A stretch of DNA of 64,000 nucleotides, taken from Platynereis dumerilii (Eukaryota > Annelida > Polychaeta > Phyllodocida > Nereididae). The position numbers and the translations under genes are program-made. This document shows, one piece after another, positions 26,346-36,838 of the stretch (position 1 is the first letter of the stretch; every line of letters begins with the position of its first letter). The notes under the pieces were generated by a model that was given only the letters and a program-made list of their open reading frames with translations, made no database searches and had not been told where the DNA came from. The stretch is from contig JAPTHN010000004.1 of the NCBI GenBank assembly GCA_026936325.1, forward strand, positions 33,533,776-33,597,775, written 5' to 3'.

Positions 26346-26531
26346 CACTCAAAAAATGTCGGGACAAAATTGGTTTTTTAGATTCAAAATGGTTTTTTGA
26401 AAAACCGAATTTCAATGCAAAACCAAAATGGATTTAAAAAAAATCCATTTTGGTTTTTTGCATTGAAATTTGGTTTTTCAAAAAACCATTTTGAATCTAA
26501 AAAACCAATTTTGTCTGAATTTTTTAGAGTG
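26346..26531. mobile_element. 186-bp foldback element, near-complete palindrome
   Basis: TA flanks both sides. The two halves are almost exact reverse complements around 26438: a stem of roughly 90 bp built of TTTTGGTTTT-type words. Termini CACTC-AAAAAAT match the 847-bp element at 55739. Unit A lacks the insert. Its RNA would fold into a long hairpin. Confidence 0.85.
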
Positions 26532-26604
26532 TACCATAAGTTTTACAGAATGTAACAGTTGATGTCTTAGTGATGTTCTTCCGTGAAGAATGAAGAGCAT
26601 TTTC

Positions 26605-27602
26605 CAGTGGCGTAGCTAGTGGGGCGGCGGGCAGGGGGGGGCAAGTTGCCCCCAAGACAACTTTTTGGGAAAAAATGGGGAAATGGGCAAAAATGGGGAA
26701 ATGGGGAAAATGAATTGAAAAGAGAGGAGGAAGATGGGAAAATGGGGAAGCAAAAGGAAGCAGACATTTTCTCTGAAGTTATTTGGCCTTATCATTGTGT
26801 TATCAGTGCTAATCGGAAACCAAAAGCTACAACGTTTAAGATTTTTGCCTAAAATAAAGGGCTTGTTTCACACATTAATGCAGGTAAACCGAATTCCCCG
26901 TGTTTTCCCTGAATTTGAGGCCAAATTGCAAATTCCCCTTTTTTTACCCCCTACAGGGAATTTTTTTTTTATTCATAATTTTCCCTGCTTCTCTGTTTTC
27001 CCTGTCCAGTGGGTACTCTGCAGGAAGGAAAAAGGGAGGAAAGACGAGAAAAAAGGAGGGGAAACTTCCGAAGTCTAATGACGATTTTTAAGAAATCCTA
27101 CTGAAATTCATGCCAATGCTATTTGAAACTTTGAAGTATGGTCTTCCAGTTGTCAGCTTTGGTTTCCCAGTCATTCCAAAATGGGTGTCACTGGAAGACC
27201 AATTTTTCAGAGATTCAAATTTGCTTCTTTCTTTCCAAAACCACTTCTGATTCTGAAGATAAAATGTTGTAGAAATTTCTGCTGATGTGGGTTTTTTTTC
27301 ATGAATTTCAACATCATCAACACTCTTTGTTGGAATTTATGGAACTCGTTAGTTATAGGCTCAGTTGTAAAACTCCTTCTTGTAAATATATCTGAGGCCA
27401 ATATGTCGTGTGTGTCTATTAAACTTTTAACTTATTTATGCGGCGCAACGCAGTGCATTTCATATGCAATTGCTCTGTTAGTCACCAGTCGAAAATCCTT
27501 AAAAGAATGCTTTGGGGTACCCCATGTTTTCGATTACATTTTGGGGAAATTCAGGATAATTTGCCCCCCCCCACCCAGAGAAAAATCCTAGCTACGCCAC
27601 TG
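26605..27602. mobile_element. 998-bp hAT element with perfect 8-bp duplication
   Basis: The ends CAGTGGCGTAGCTAG and CTAGCTACGCCACTG are inverted, flanked by GCATTTTC on both sides. Unit A carries one GCATTTTC and no insert (about 22914-22923), confirming the boundaries. No transposase is visible, so it is non-autonomous. Confidence 0.9.
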
Positions 27603-28031
27603 GCATTTTCCATAAAATATGGTTGATTGTCGGAAATATTTGTTTGCATTGCATTTAAATTAACATGCATACCAATAATAGGTTTTGGCAGCTAACATCT
27701 GAACTTTTAAATTTACATTGATAACTGGCCTATAGGCCTACAGCTTACCTTACCACAGAATACAACAGTTCTGCAACAATTCCATTGCTTGACATTGGTC
27801 TTATCTATTCCCTGGTCAGTGTCTCCTCAGTTGACTGGTGTCGACATCTAGTGTTAGTGATAACCTACACCAGACTGACCTCTGGTGGTGAAATCTCTCA
27901 CCAGAACCAATGTGGTTCCCATGGAAATGATGAATTGATGATGATCAAGGAAATGATGAAAGTGGAAAATGTTAAGATGCCTGAGGCTTTTCCTGTATCA
28001 GATGTTTTGTTTGAAAAGTTTGAGATTCGGA

Positions 28032-28297
28032 CCTGGGGGGGGTACTTACTATGTTCAAGTGTACACCTATGCTCGGCTCAGTAGGACCCCTTTTTCAGCT
28101 GGAAAATTCCTAGAGTTGGGTCTAAGAATCTGTAATTCCTAGAGTTGGGGAAAAAAAGGCAAATACCATTGCAGCAAAAAAAAAATCCTAGAGTCGGGGT
28201 ATTTTCGCGATGACCGAGTGCCTAGCACCGAGTCTGGTCGCCGAACTTTCAGCCTAGCATACGTATCAGAAAAAATTTTGAGTACCCCCCCCCCGGG
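28032..28297. mobile_element. MITE with GGGGGGGTACT termini and internal direct repeats
   Basis: Inverted ends (CCTGGGGGGGGTAC and GAGTACCCCCCCCCGGG) enclose three direct copies of a word near AATTCCTAGAGTTGGG. The superfamily is not determined. Confidence 0.55.
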
Positions 28298-28689
28298 ATT
28301 GGGATTATATATGGTCTCAACTGTAAGACCAACGGAAGTCAGAGGAATATGTCAAGTCTCTACATTTAGGCAGTGGTGATTCAGATCTCTACAGTCTAAA
28401 CAATGCTAAACACAAAAGGTTCTTGATGGCATTTATAAAGAATCCACGGCCGAAGAACAAAAGTGTTCAACTGAATTGATAAGGTTTAATACTGGTGGGA
28501 AGGCCATATGATGGAATCTTTTGGCTCCCGTGTAAATGCACATTTTCCTCAAAATGTCATCGGTAATCTCCATAGGCGTACTGCGTGCGCGATTTTTGGG
28601 TGGGCGAGCGACATTTTCCCGAATTTCAAGATCTGGACTTACTACCATTTCAAATGAAGTTGCTTGGAAATCACTAATTTTCAATAGTA

Positions 28690-31309
28690 CACTCTTGATC
28701 AAAATGCTGGAATAATTAAGATTTTCAAGGTGTCAGGATTTCAAAGTTCTAAAATTGGTGATTGAATGTGTGCAATTGCAAAGAATTATTTCTCAGACAT
28801 TAAATTTATGTATATATGATATCATAAACCATTTTTAGTTGCTGAGAATTATTTGAAAAAAATCATCAAAAATCGCATAGTGGCTCAACAACAGAGACAT
28901 AAAATTTCCACATACACAAGATGTGCCAACTTAATCTTGATGTGTACAACCAATAAACATAACAATATCATGTTGAATGTCACATTCATTACCTCAGCCT
29001 TCACTTAACTTAACATGGAGTCCGCCAACCTTTTTTTAATTCTTTTTGACCAATATGGCCATTCTTTAGTGAAAGTCACTTGCACCTGATCCTGAGTTGT
29101 TGGCTGGACCTCCATCTTGTGTGCAGAATTGTCAAAGATGTCCCTATGATGTTATTTAGGTTCATATCAGGTAAAGTTGCCAAATGGCAACTTCTCAATT
29201 TTCTCAATTTCCAAAGGTTTTGGAGGGTTTGTGGTGCCCTACAAGCTTTAGTATTGCTATAAATGAATAAAATGTTTCAACTGAAGTGTTCTCTACACTG
29301 AGTTATCATTTTTCTGCCAACAAATGTGCACTCTCAACAAAAATGCTGGAATATTTTGCGAATTTTTCAAGTAAATTCCATCTCAGTCAATCCTAGCACA
29401 TGTTTCATAGAGCTTGTGGAGACAGTTTTGTGTGATGTGAAGATCGCCAGATACCGTCCGAAAACTGCCTCATGGCCACAAGGGCTCAGGGTGGCGGTTT
29501 AATGCTTGTTTTGTGTGTCATCCATTATGACGGAAATTTGTGTCTGGTAGTGTGGTAAAGAAATGTCCCAGCATTGTCCAATCTAAGTTTGCTGGAAGAG
29601 GAAATGGTACCTCAGTTTTGAGAACACTTCAATTGAAACATTTTATTCATTTATGGCAATACTAAAGCTTGTATGGCACCACAAATCCTTCTAAACCTTG
29701 AAAATTGAGAAAATTGGGAATATGCAGTTATTGGCAACTTCACCTGATATGAATCTAAATAACATTATATGGACATCTTTGAACATTCTGCACACAAGAT
29801 GGATGTCCAGCCAACTACTCTGGACCAGGTGCAGATGACTTTTACGAAAGAAAGGCCATATTGGTCAAAAAGAAGCAAAAAACAGATTGGCGGTATGGTC
29901 GCATGTCATAAGGTGGGCCACAAATGTGTGACATGGTCAAAATGGCCCATTTTTCAATATTCCCATAGGTTACTGTGTGCCATGCATCAAAAACAGCAAA
30001 CAGATCTTCATTACCTTTATTTATAAGTGAGGTATACTCGTTTATGTGCAATCAATTAACAAAGAAATGCACTAAAAGCCTGATCTAAAAATGCATTTTT
30101 CTCAATTCGGACCTTTTTTACAAAAAACATCATTGCCAGGTCGAATCCCTACAGAATTGACTCTGGTTTGTTTTAAATTGTAAATTACAAATGGGACTAT
30201 AAGATAAAGCCAAAATAACCTGCTTTATCAATATGTAAAGGAGTATGAATTGTGAGTAAAAAATAGCAAACATTTTTCAGACGTTTGTAGTAAATATCTT
30301 CTCAAGTTGACTCTTTATGGGTCCTTTGATCCAATCATAGACCCCAAATTATATCAATATGTCATCCTGAATGCCTTTCCAATGAGCAAATGCCGACTGA
30401 CACACCTAATTATGGAAATAAGTGCTCACAAGGCCCTATTGAGCACATTATGTACTAATGGTCGAAAACAGACCAAAAACGGCTTGTCTGTGCCTGTGGT
30501 ACCATTCATTTCTTTTAAACTACACAGATATTACAACACCAGAGAGATCTGAAAGGCCGAGTAGAGACATTGAAGGAACTGAAATATATACACTTAAACA
30601 GTTTGTTCAGGTTAGAGTCAAGCACTTCAGAGTTACAGAGCATTATAGGCTTGATTACTGTTTTCACCTCCCGCCTCCGCCACCGCCTCCGCCACCGCCT
30701 CCGCCACCGAACCACCCCTGGATTTTTTCATTTGCATGGTAGCAGGGCCCAAACTATTCCATCAATATAAATCAAGTTGATGTCAAATTAAAGGGAACTT
30801 TCAGGGCTACAATATGAGACTACAACCACATTGATAGACCTTTTAGTTCTTGAGAAATGGACATTTGAATGACAAATTTCTTTGAGAAGTGTCACAGAAC
30901 CACCCTTTTTAGGTGCCCACCTCACGACATGCGACCGTATCCATGTCAAGTCTGGAGGTGGAGGTCAATGAATGTGGCATTCAATATGATATTGTTATGT
31001 TTTTTGGTTGTTCACATCAAGATTAAGTTGGCATTTTTTGCATATGTTGAAATATTATGTCTATTGTGTTGAGCCACTATGCGATTTTTTATGATTTTTT
31101 ACTAAAAATGATCAATTTTTCCGAGTCACTCAAAGAAAGTTTTAAAATAATTCTCAGCAACTGAAAATGGTTAATGATATCATTTATACATAAATTTAAT
31201 GTCTGACGAAAAAATCTTTGCAATTTCACACATTCAATCAACAATTTTAAACCTATGAAATCCTGACACCTTCAAAATTCAAATTATTCCAGCGTTTTGA
31301 TCAAGAGTG
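28690..31309. mobile_element. 2.6-kb Tc1/mariner-like foldback element, non-autonomous
   Basis: TA on both sides; ends CACTCTTGATCAAAATGC and its inverse. Terminal inverted repeats run for roughly 330 bp, sharing AACATAACAATATCATGTTG and CTTAATCTTGATGTG. A second nested inverted pair lies inside: about 29030-29290 mirrors about 29580-29880, including a CCATCTTGTGTGCAGAAT stretch. No transposase is seen. TA target and CACTC ends suggest the Tc1/mariner group; this is inference. Confidence 0.75.
30671..30709. repeat. (CCGCCT/CCGCCA)n short repeat
   Basis: About 39 bp of CCGCCT and CCGCCA units inside the foldback element. The proline-rich frame it creates is not a gene. Confidence 0.85.
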
Positions 31310-31361
31310 TATTTATTTTTATCATCTGCCCAATTTTTTTAGCCTTGTTTGCCAAAATTTT

Positions 31362-31362
<1 letters not shown>

Positions 31363-31455
<93 letters not shown>
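31363..31455. repeat. (TATC)n microsatellite
   Basis: About 23 units, grown at the broken end of the split hAT MITE. Confidence 0.97.
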
Positions 31456-31904
31456 CCCCCTGAAACATGTTGTTACAAAATAGTACCCTCCTTGAAACGT
31501 GTGAATAATTAGTATCTGAAAGGACAAAACTCCCATAACAATAATATTGGACAAATTGAGTTGAGAATGCATGTATAATGTGTACAATAATGCATTGTCA
31601 AGCATACACATACAAAATGCTGATCATGTATTTGTGCCATAAGTCAAGGCAATTACACCAATTTTCATACCCTATTTTTCCCACTGTGAATTTACTGACC
31701 AAAACCGTGTCAGAGATTTATCGCCATACATCATGGGGGATTGAAATTGTAAAATTCTGAGGATCTTATTTATGCAGGTTAATTGATCAGAGCAGGAAAG
31801 GATTGGTTTAAAAAAAAAGTGAAATTATAAACTAAACATAATAGACGGTAGATCTGCCTTTCATTAGTTGATTTTGTTATTTTTGTCGTCAAGAAAATTA
31901 TAAA

Positions 31905-32030
31905 ATGTCGATAGGATACAGGATAAACCTGACTTTATCATTTTGGACTGTGTTGTCTCTCATTAGTACTACATTTCTGATTGCAAAATCTGTTCATTCG
32001 GTCAACAAGTTCCTCACTGCAAAACATGGG
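31905..32030 (+). CDS. DEG/ENaC channel, exon with first membrane segment
   Basis: The frame opens at the ATG at 31905 and runs 42 codons to a donor (GGG|GTAAGG) in phase 0. It encodes a hydrophobic helix (FWTVLSLISTTFLIA, residues about 13-27) followed by SVHSVNKFLTAKHG. In DEG/ENaC channels the first transmembrane helix is followed by a short linker and then a (F/Y)PA-TIC-N motif. The next exon (36839) begins in phase 0 and reaches YPAITICNQN 13 residues in, just as the family requires. The N-terminus is short and lacks the HG gating motif, so an upstream exon may exist; an open frame also extends a few codons 5' to a possible acceptor at 31893. Confidence 0.7.
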
Positions 32031-32142
32031 GTAAGGCTTTTACAGCAATTTCATTATTTATTTTGGAAAGAGATAAGGTTTTCTCTCTGAAATCAGTAAT
32101 TTGTAAGTTATGATACATTTTGATGTGCCATGATCACACTAT

Positions 32143-32442
32143 GGAGCTGGGTAGCTGAGGGGTTAAGATGCCCGCCTGCTCCACTGAAGGTCTTTGCCTG
32201 CATGGGTTCGACTCCTGGTTAGGGAACCTGCAATTTTCAGTGGACCTTCATGACCAAAATCCCAGCTGGATGTCATTTGGATGAGATGTTAAATTGGCGG
32301 CCCCTTGTATCAGTGTCTGTGCTGGGCAAGTAAAAGATCCATCACATGGGGTAAATGTGTGACATGTTGAGGACTCTCTCCCATCTCATCAATCAATCCT
32401 CGAGAGCGCCCAGAACTGGGCTTAGAGGGCTGCACTTACCAT

Positions 32443-32533
<91 letters not shown>

Positions 32534-32550
32534 GTCTATCTATCTATCTT
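32143..32550 (+). mobile_element. tRNA-derived SINE with (TATC)n 3' tail
   Basis: The head carries a pol III A box (TAGCTGAGGGGTTAAG, about 32152) and a B box (GGTTCGACTCC, 32205-32215) at tRNA spacing. A tRNA-unrelated body follows to CTGCACTTACCATT, then about 27 TATC units (32443-32550). Related copies lie at 61375 (minus strand) and 62165. It sits in the DEG/ENaC intron in the gene's sense. Confidence 0.9.
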
Positions 32551-32795
32551 TCTATTGGCATAATAGAGGCTGTTTAGTTCATCTGGGCCCCTCTGACACT
32601 TACAACATAGAAAACTGCCCTGCAGCAAAAAAAATTATTTTCTTGAGCTAGCTTTGTGGTCTTTTAAAAAAAAATGTGCATAATCAAGTTACTATATATG
32701 CTTCCAATTCCTCCTCTTAAATCTTGATTAAAGATTCCATAATGTTATGATGCACATTGGTGTGAAGATTTTTTTTCACATCGCAATGTCATGTA

Positions 32796-32959
32796 CCTCA
32801 GGGGCTGAGTGCATGGATTGCATGCTGGTCTTGCAATTTTGAGGTCCAGGGTTCGATTCGATTGCATGACAATACCTGACTGCTAAATTTAGATACTGAC
32901 TGGGAGCCATCTGGTGATAGGCATGCTGCGAAGTGTCCAAGCAAATGGAACGCAGTTGT
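32796..32959 (+). mobile_element. Second tRNA-like SINE, interrupted by a hAT element
   Basis: A box GGCTGAGTGCATGG (about 32803) and B box GGGTTCGATTCG (about 32849) are spaced as in a tRNA. The body continues to 32959 and resumes after the hAT insert at about 33855. It differs in sequence from the SINE at 32143. Confidence 0.6.
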
Positions 32960-33846
32960 CAGGGCCGTATCAACACATTTTTGGGCCCGGGGCAAACTGT
33001 TACAAATGGGCCCCCGCGGCGGATTAGCTCCACAGTGGGTTCCTGACCAAAATCATTGGTGGGCCCCTGGCCCCCTGCTAACACAATAGCGTCGTCTTCA
33101 ATCTAGCATTCTGAATAAATTTGCACCTGGATATACCTGCATCAAAAACCAAAGTAATTGCAAATTTTTTTTATCTGCATGATATTATATTAAATCATGA
33201 ATAGTAGAATATAAAATTAGACAAAGACGTGTGCACGAAAATCAGGGAAGGGGCCCTTGGACTCCTGCTTTATACAGTTAATTAAGAGGGTAGATATTGT
33301 CAGATTCAGGAAGAGTGTAGGGGGCTCTGGGGCCCATCCATTTAGGTCCGTGAAACGAAAAGTGTCATTTTGAAGCAAAATGTAAGTAGTATGAGGATTG
33401 AGGGGGGCCCACAAATTTCAAAACACAACTATGCCGCTCCCAGGCTACCGTATCTGGAGATTAAACTGGGCAAAGGGCCCCTTACTTAATTTTTTATTAG
33501 CTTGTCAAGCTCTAATTGATGATATTTTTTTGCAAGGCGTGAAATTCAATTTTGACCTCTAAGTCTTTTACATCATTTTTCATAATTCAGTTTTTTTTTT
33601 AGGGTTGCCGGTGGGTCCCCTCAGGCGGTGGGCCCTGAGGATTAACCTCCTTTCCATAGGGCTAGTCCTCCCCTGGGCCTCCCTTGCACCTCAAAAGCTC
33701 TCTAAGTTCTGAAAAATATGTTGTCGCGTCAATTACCCGACGCATTTCCTTAACTGTCGCAAATCTTTTCAGCTTCATAATGGGCCCCCCTGAGGTCATG
33801 AGCCGGGGGCAAATGCCCCGATTGCCCTATGGTTAATACGGCCCTG
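32960..33846. mobile_element. 887-bp hAT element with perfect 8-bp duplication
   Basis: The ends CAGGGCCGTAT and ATACGGCCCTG are inverted, flanked by GCAGTTGT on both sides. The interior repeats GGGCCC-rich words; no transposase is visible. Confidence 0.9.
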
Positions 33847-34073
33847 GCAGTTGTAAACGTAGCATTGAAACTCCTACCGCATCATTATATAACATGTTTG
33901 GGAAAAATGAGAGACCCATTGAAACAACATGAAAAAAAAAACTCAGTCAAAACTCTCAACCCCAGTGATAGATTCTGAAAAATTCCTTAATAATGAAACA
34001 GTTTATTGGTGACAGCAAAGGCAGATTACCAAAGGCGTACAACTTTCCCTTTACCCCACTTCTCAAGCATATG

Positions 34074-34493
34074 TGACCTGCTCCACCAAAATGAGTTCAA
34101 AGTAGGAATTATATATTTCTCAAAAATGAGCAAAATGTATCAAAAGGTCACATTTTGATGTTTTTTAGCTGTTGGTACCACGTTTTAGCAAAAGTAATTT
34201 TCTTTAAATATTTAAGACCATTTTACCAAAAATTGATTTTAACCTATCTGAATTGAATTTCCCTCTCAATTTTCTTAGTTCTTTAATTGCAATGGCGGGA
34301 ATTTCAAATGCCATTTTCTCAAAGTTTGATGTTTCGGATCACCGATGTTTGAGGTGCCTTATCTTTGGATTGGATTGAGATATCAGAACATACTAAATAT
34401 CATTTTAAAGCTCTATTCCAGTTGAATAAAGTCATTTTCCTAACTAAATGTGTTAGGAGGCCGACTTTGAACCCATTTTGGTGGAGCAGGTCA
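34074..34493. mobile_element. MITE with ~30-bp inverted ends
   Basis: Ends TGACCTGCTCCACCAAAATG and its inverse continue into TTCAAAGT on both sides. Length about 420 bp, no ORF. The target duplication is not clear. Confidence 0.75.
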
Positions 34494-34769
34494 AATATTC
34501 CAATGAAGGATATTTTAACCAGCATTTTACCCCTCCAGAACACATGTGGTTTGTCACTGCACCTTTAAAATTGCATTCTAACTTCTAAGGTCTGTTTTTC
34601 ACACTACAGATAACAAATTAGCAGATGCAGTTCTGCATTTCAAAGGAATCCGTTTGAACTTTGACATGTGGGCGCTCTGCAGGTACCCTCAAAACATGGC
34701 TAACCATCAACAAGAAGACTTCCCTAACCACAAATGGTTACGTATGGTCTTTCTACAAATATCCTTCAC

Positions 34770-36374
34770 CTGGCTTTGATCAGTTCCAGTTTGCTTACAG
34801 ATCGAATCGTTGTACAGAAGATGCCATTTCTCTATGTCTGCATGGGATTTTACAGCACCTTGAGTCACCATCTACATATGCACGGATACTTTTTATTGAT
34901 TACAGCTCCGCTTTTAATACAATTATACCATCAAAACTGCACAAAAAACTTTTATCAGATCTTAAATTTCCAACACCATTGTGCGACTGGATTTTAGATT
35001 TTCTTATTGAGTTCGTTTACAAAATATTTTCTCTGATCTCAGGTTTTTATCAACTGGTGCTCCGCAAGGGTGTGTTTTGTCACCAATGCTATATTCCATC
35101 TTTACGTATGACTGTGTTGCTCTTTTTGAAAACACTGCTGTCGTAAAATTTGCTGATGACACTACCATCTGTGGAATGATTAGCAAAAATGATGAGTCAA
35201 ACTACAGGTCTCAAGTTCAGTCAACAGTGAAATGGTGCGAAGAGAATAATCTGACTCTCAATGTGGCAAAGACAAAAGAAATTATTATCGACTTTCGCAA
35301 AAACAAGAGTGACAAACATCCCCTGGTTATTAATGGTCAGACAGTAGAAGTGGTAGACAACTTTAAGTTTCTGGGGGCGTACATTACAAATGATCTCAGA
35401 TGGAATACGAACTGCACTGACATTGTGAAGAAAGCACGCCAAAGGTTATATTTTTTGCGAACACTCAAGACATTTCATGTACAGCAAGCTATTCTAGTCA
35501 ATTTTTATCGTGCCATAATCGAAAGTATATTAACAAGATCAATCATTGTGTGGTTTGGGTCTGCTTCAAAAAAGGATGTGATGAGACTTAATTCTGTGAT
35601 ACGCACAGCTGAGAAGATCATTGGAACTGGGCTGTAATGATGCAGACCGGACCACCTTTTAGAGGGTGGTCCGGTATTTACAAAAGTGGTCCGGTCCTGG
35701 TCTGGTCCAGGGTGAGGTGGTCCGATTTTGTTACTGGACCGGTCCAGAAGCGGTCCACCGGCATTTAAAAAATTATGATAAAATGAGGGTTAAAACAAGC
35801 TATATGACATAAATTTCATTTTTAGATTTGACAAAATTCATGCGATACTCTTCATGACATGAAAAATCACTGGACCGGTCCGGACCGGCACTTTACCGGT
35901 CCGGTCCAGCAATGGACCGGTTTTTTGTAAGTGGTCCGGTATTTTGGCGGTCCAGGGCTGGACCGCGGACCGGACCGGTCCAAGGCGGTCCGGTCTGCAT
36001 CACTACTGGGCTGCCATCATTACACAGTATATACAATGAGAGAATGAAGAAAAGAACTTGTGCCATAATGAAGGAAGAGTGTCATCCAGCTAGTCATCTC
36101 TTTATGTTTTACCTTCAGGCAAAAGACTCAGATCCTTTTATGGCAATAAGCGATTTATCAATAGTTTTTATCCCTCAGCTGTTCGTGTTTTTAACAATAA
36201 GTAATCTTGGTATTTGCATTTACATATTTATTAATTCGCTTTTACTTTTATTATACATCATCATTTACATCATTTTTATAAACTGTGTATTTGTTTTAAC
36301 AATGAGCTCTGCAGCAAAACAAATTGTACTGTATATTACTTTACTTGAATAAATTCTATTCTATTCTATTCTAT
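34770..36374 (+). mobile_element. 5'-truncated L2/Rex1-like LINE (reverse transcriptase), broken
   Basis: Frames read FAYRSNRCTEDAIS and IDYSSAFNTIIPSKL (RT fingers and palm), then STGAPQGCVLSPMLYS, FADDTTICG (the catalytic YADD-type box) and NNLTLNVAKTKE. They continue through FKFLGAYITNDLRWN to KKARQRLYFLRTLK. These are hallmarks of CR1-superfamily reverse transcriptases, and the KTKE/FKFLG/RLYFLR run resembles the L2/Rex1 type. A small deletion with frameshift lies near 35030, and a hAT MITE splits the C-terminal part at 35635. The 3' end is AATAAATTCTATTCTATT, a TTCTA tail. No endonuclease is present, so the copy is truncated. The 5' limit is approximate. Confidence 0.85.
35635..36005. 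mobile_element. 371-bp hAT MITE inserted in the LINE
   Basis: The ends TAATGATGCAGACCGGACC and GGTCCGGTCTGCATCACTA are inverted, flanked by CTGGGCTG on both sides. It interrupts the LINE reading frame exactly between IIGTG and LPSLHSIYNERM, which are adjacent in the family. The interior is built of GGTCCGG/CCGGACC words. Confidence 0.93.
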
Positions 36375-36797
36375 GCCCGGGGGAAAGCATTGCCAGTTCT
36401 GCACCTTTGTTAATCTGCCTTTGGTGACAGAGATTTGCATTTACATATTTATTAATTCGCTTTTACTTTTATTATACATCATCATTTACATCATTTTTAT
36501 AAACTGTGTATTTGTTTTAACAATGAGCCCTGCAGCAAAACAAATTGTACTGTATATTACTTTACTTGAATAAATTTACATATTTATTAATTCGCTTTTA
36601 CATTTATTATACATCATCATTTACATCATTTTTATAAACTGTGTATTTGTTTTAACAATGAGCTCTGCAGCAAAACAAATTGTACTGTATATTACTTTAC
36701 TTGAATAAATTCTATTCTATTCTATTCTATGCCCGGGGGAAAGCATTGCCAGTTCTGCACCTTTGTTAATCTGCCTTTGGTGACAGAGATTTGCATG
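36213..36797 (+). repeat. Tandem duplication across the LINE 3' end
   Basis: The last ~140 bp of the LINE (ACATATTTATTAATTCGC to GAATAAA) occurs three times, at about 36213, 36437 and 36576. The unique flank GCCCGGGGGAAAGCATTGCC through AGATTTGCAT occurs twice (36375-36438 and 36731-36797). The pattern fits a local tandem duplication that included the tail, followed by a second smaller one. Confidence 0.8.
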
Positions 36798-36838
36798 TTT
36801 TGTGATCATTATATGATTTCATTAATTCTATTTTTCAG

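Larger units (their letters stand above)
23325..28020 (+). repeat. Tandem segmental duplication, unit B
   Basis: This is the second copy of the block at 19770-23265, starting with the same ATCATG-CTGGATCCGCCACTG junction word. It carries insertions absent from A: the 141-bp hAT MITE at 23869, the 186-bp foldback at 26346 and the 998-bp hAT element at 26605. It lacks A's 313-bp element and TATC tail. Confidence 0.85.
28571..31362. mobile_element. hAT MITE, CATAGGCGTA family, copy 3, split by another transposon
   Basis: The left part (28571-28689) starts CATAGGCGTA and aligns with the copies at 12622 and 18184 down to AATCACTAATTTTCAATAG. The alignment resumes at 31310 with ATCATCTGCCCAATTTTTTAGCC. 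The 2.6 kb between is a separate TA-flanked element. The far terminus is lost in a TATC array. Confidence 0.75.

Noticed and set aside
31578-31749. Possible N-terminal DEG/ENaC exon reading IYRHTSWGIEI, reminiscent of the TS-HG gating motif
   Set aside because: The only nearby donor would end in phase 0, but the acceptor before the 31905 ATG needs a one-base carry, and the histidine of the HG motif is not in place.
35912-36352. Frame joining MITE and LINE sequence into one product
   Set aside because: The frame crosses the hAT insertion boundary at 36005; only the LINE part after it is real coding relic.
36373-36573. Hydrophobic frame repeating IFINSLLLLLYIIIYIIF
   Set aside because: It is the duplicated AT-rich 3' UTR of the LINE, not a membrane protein.
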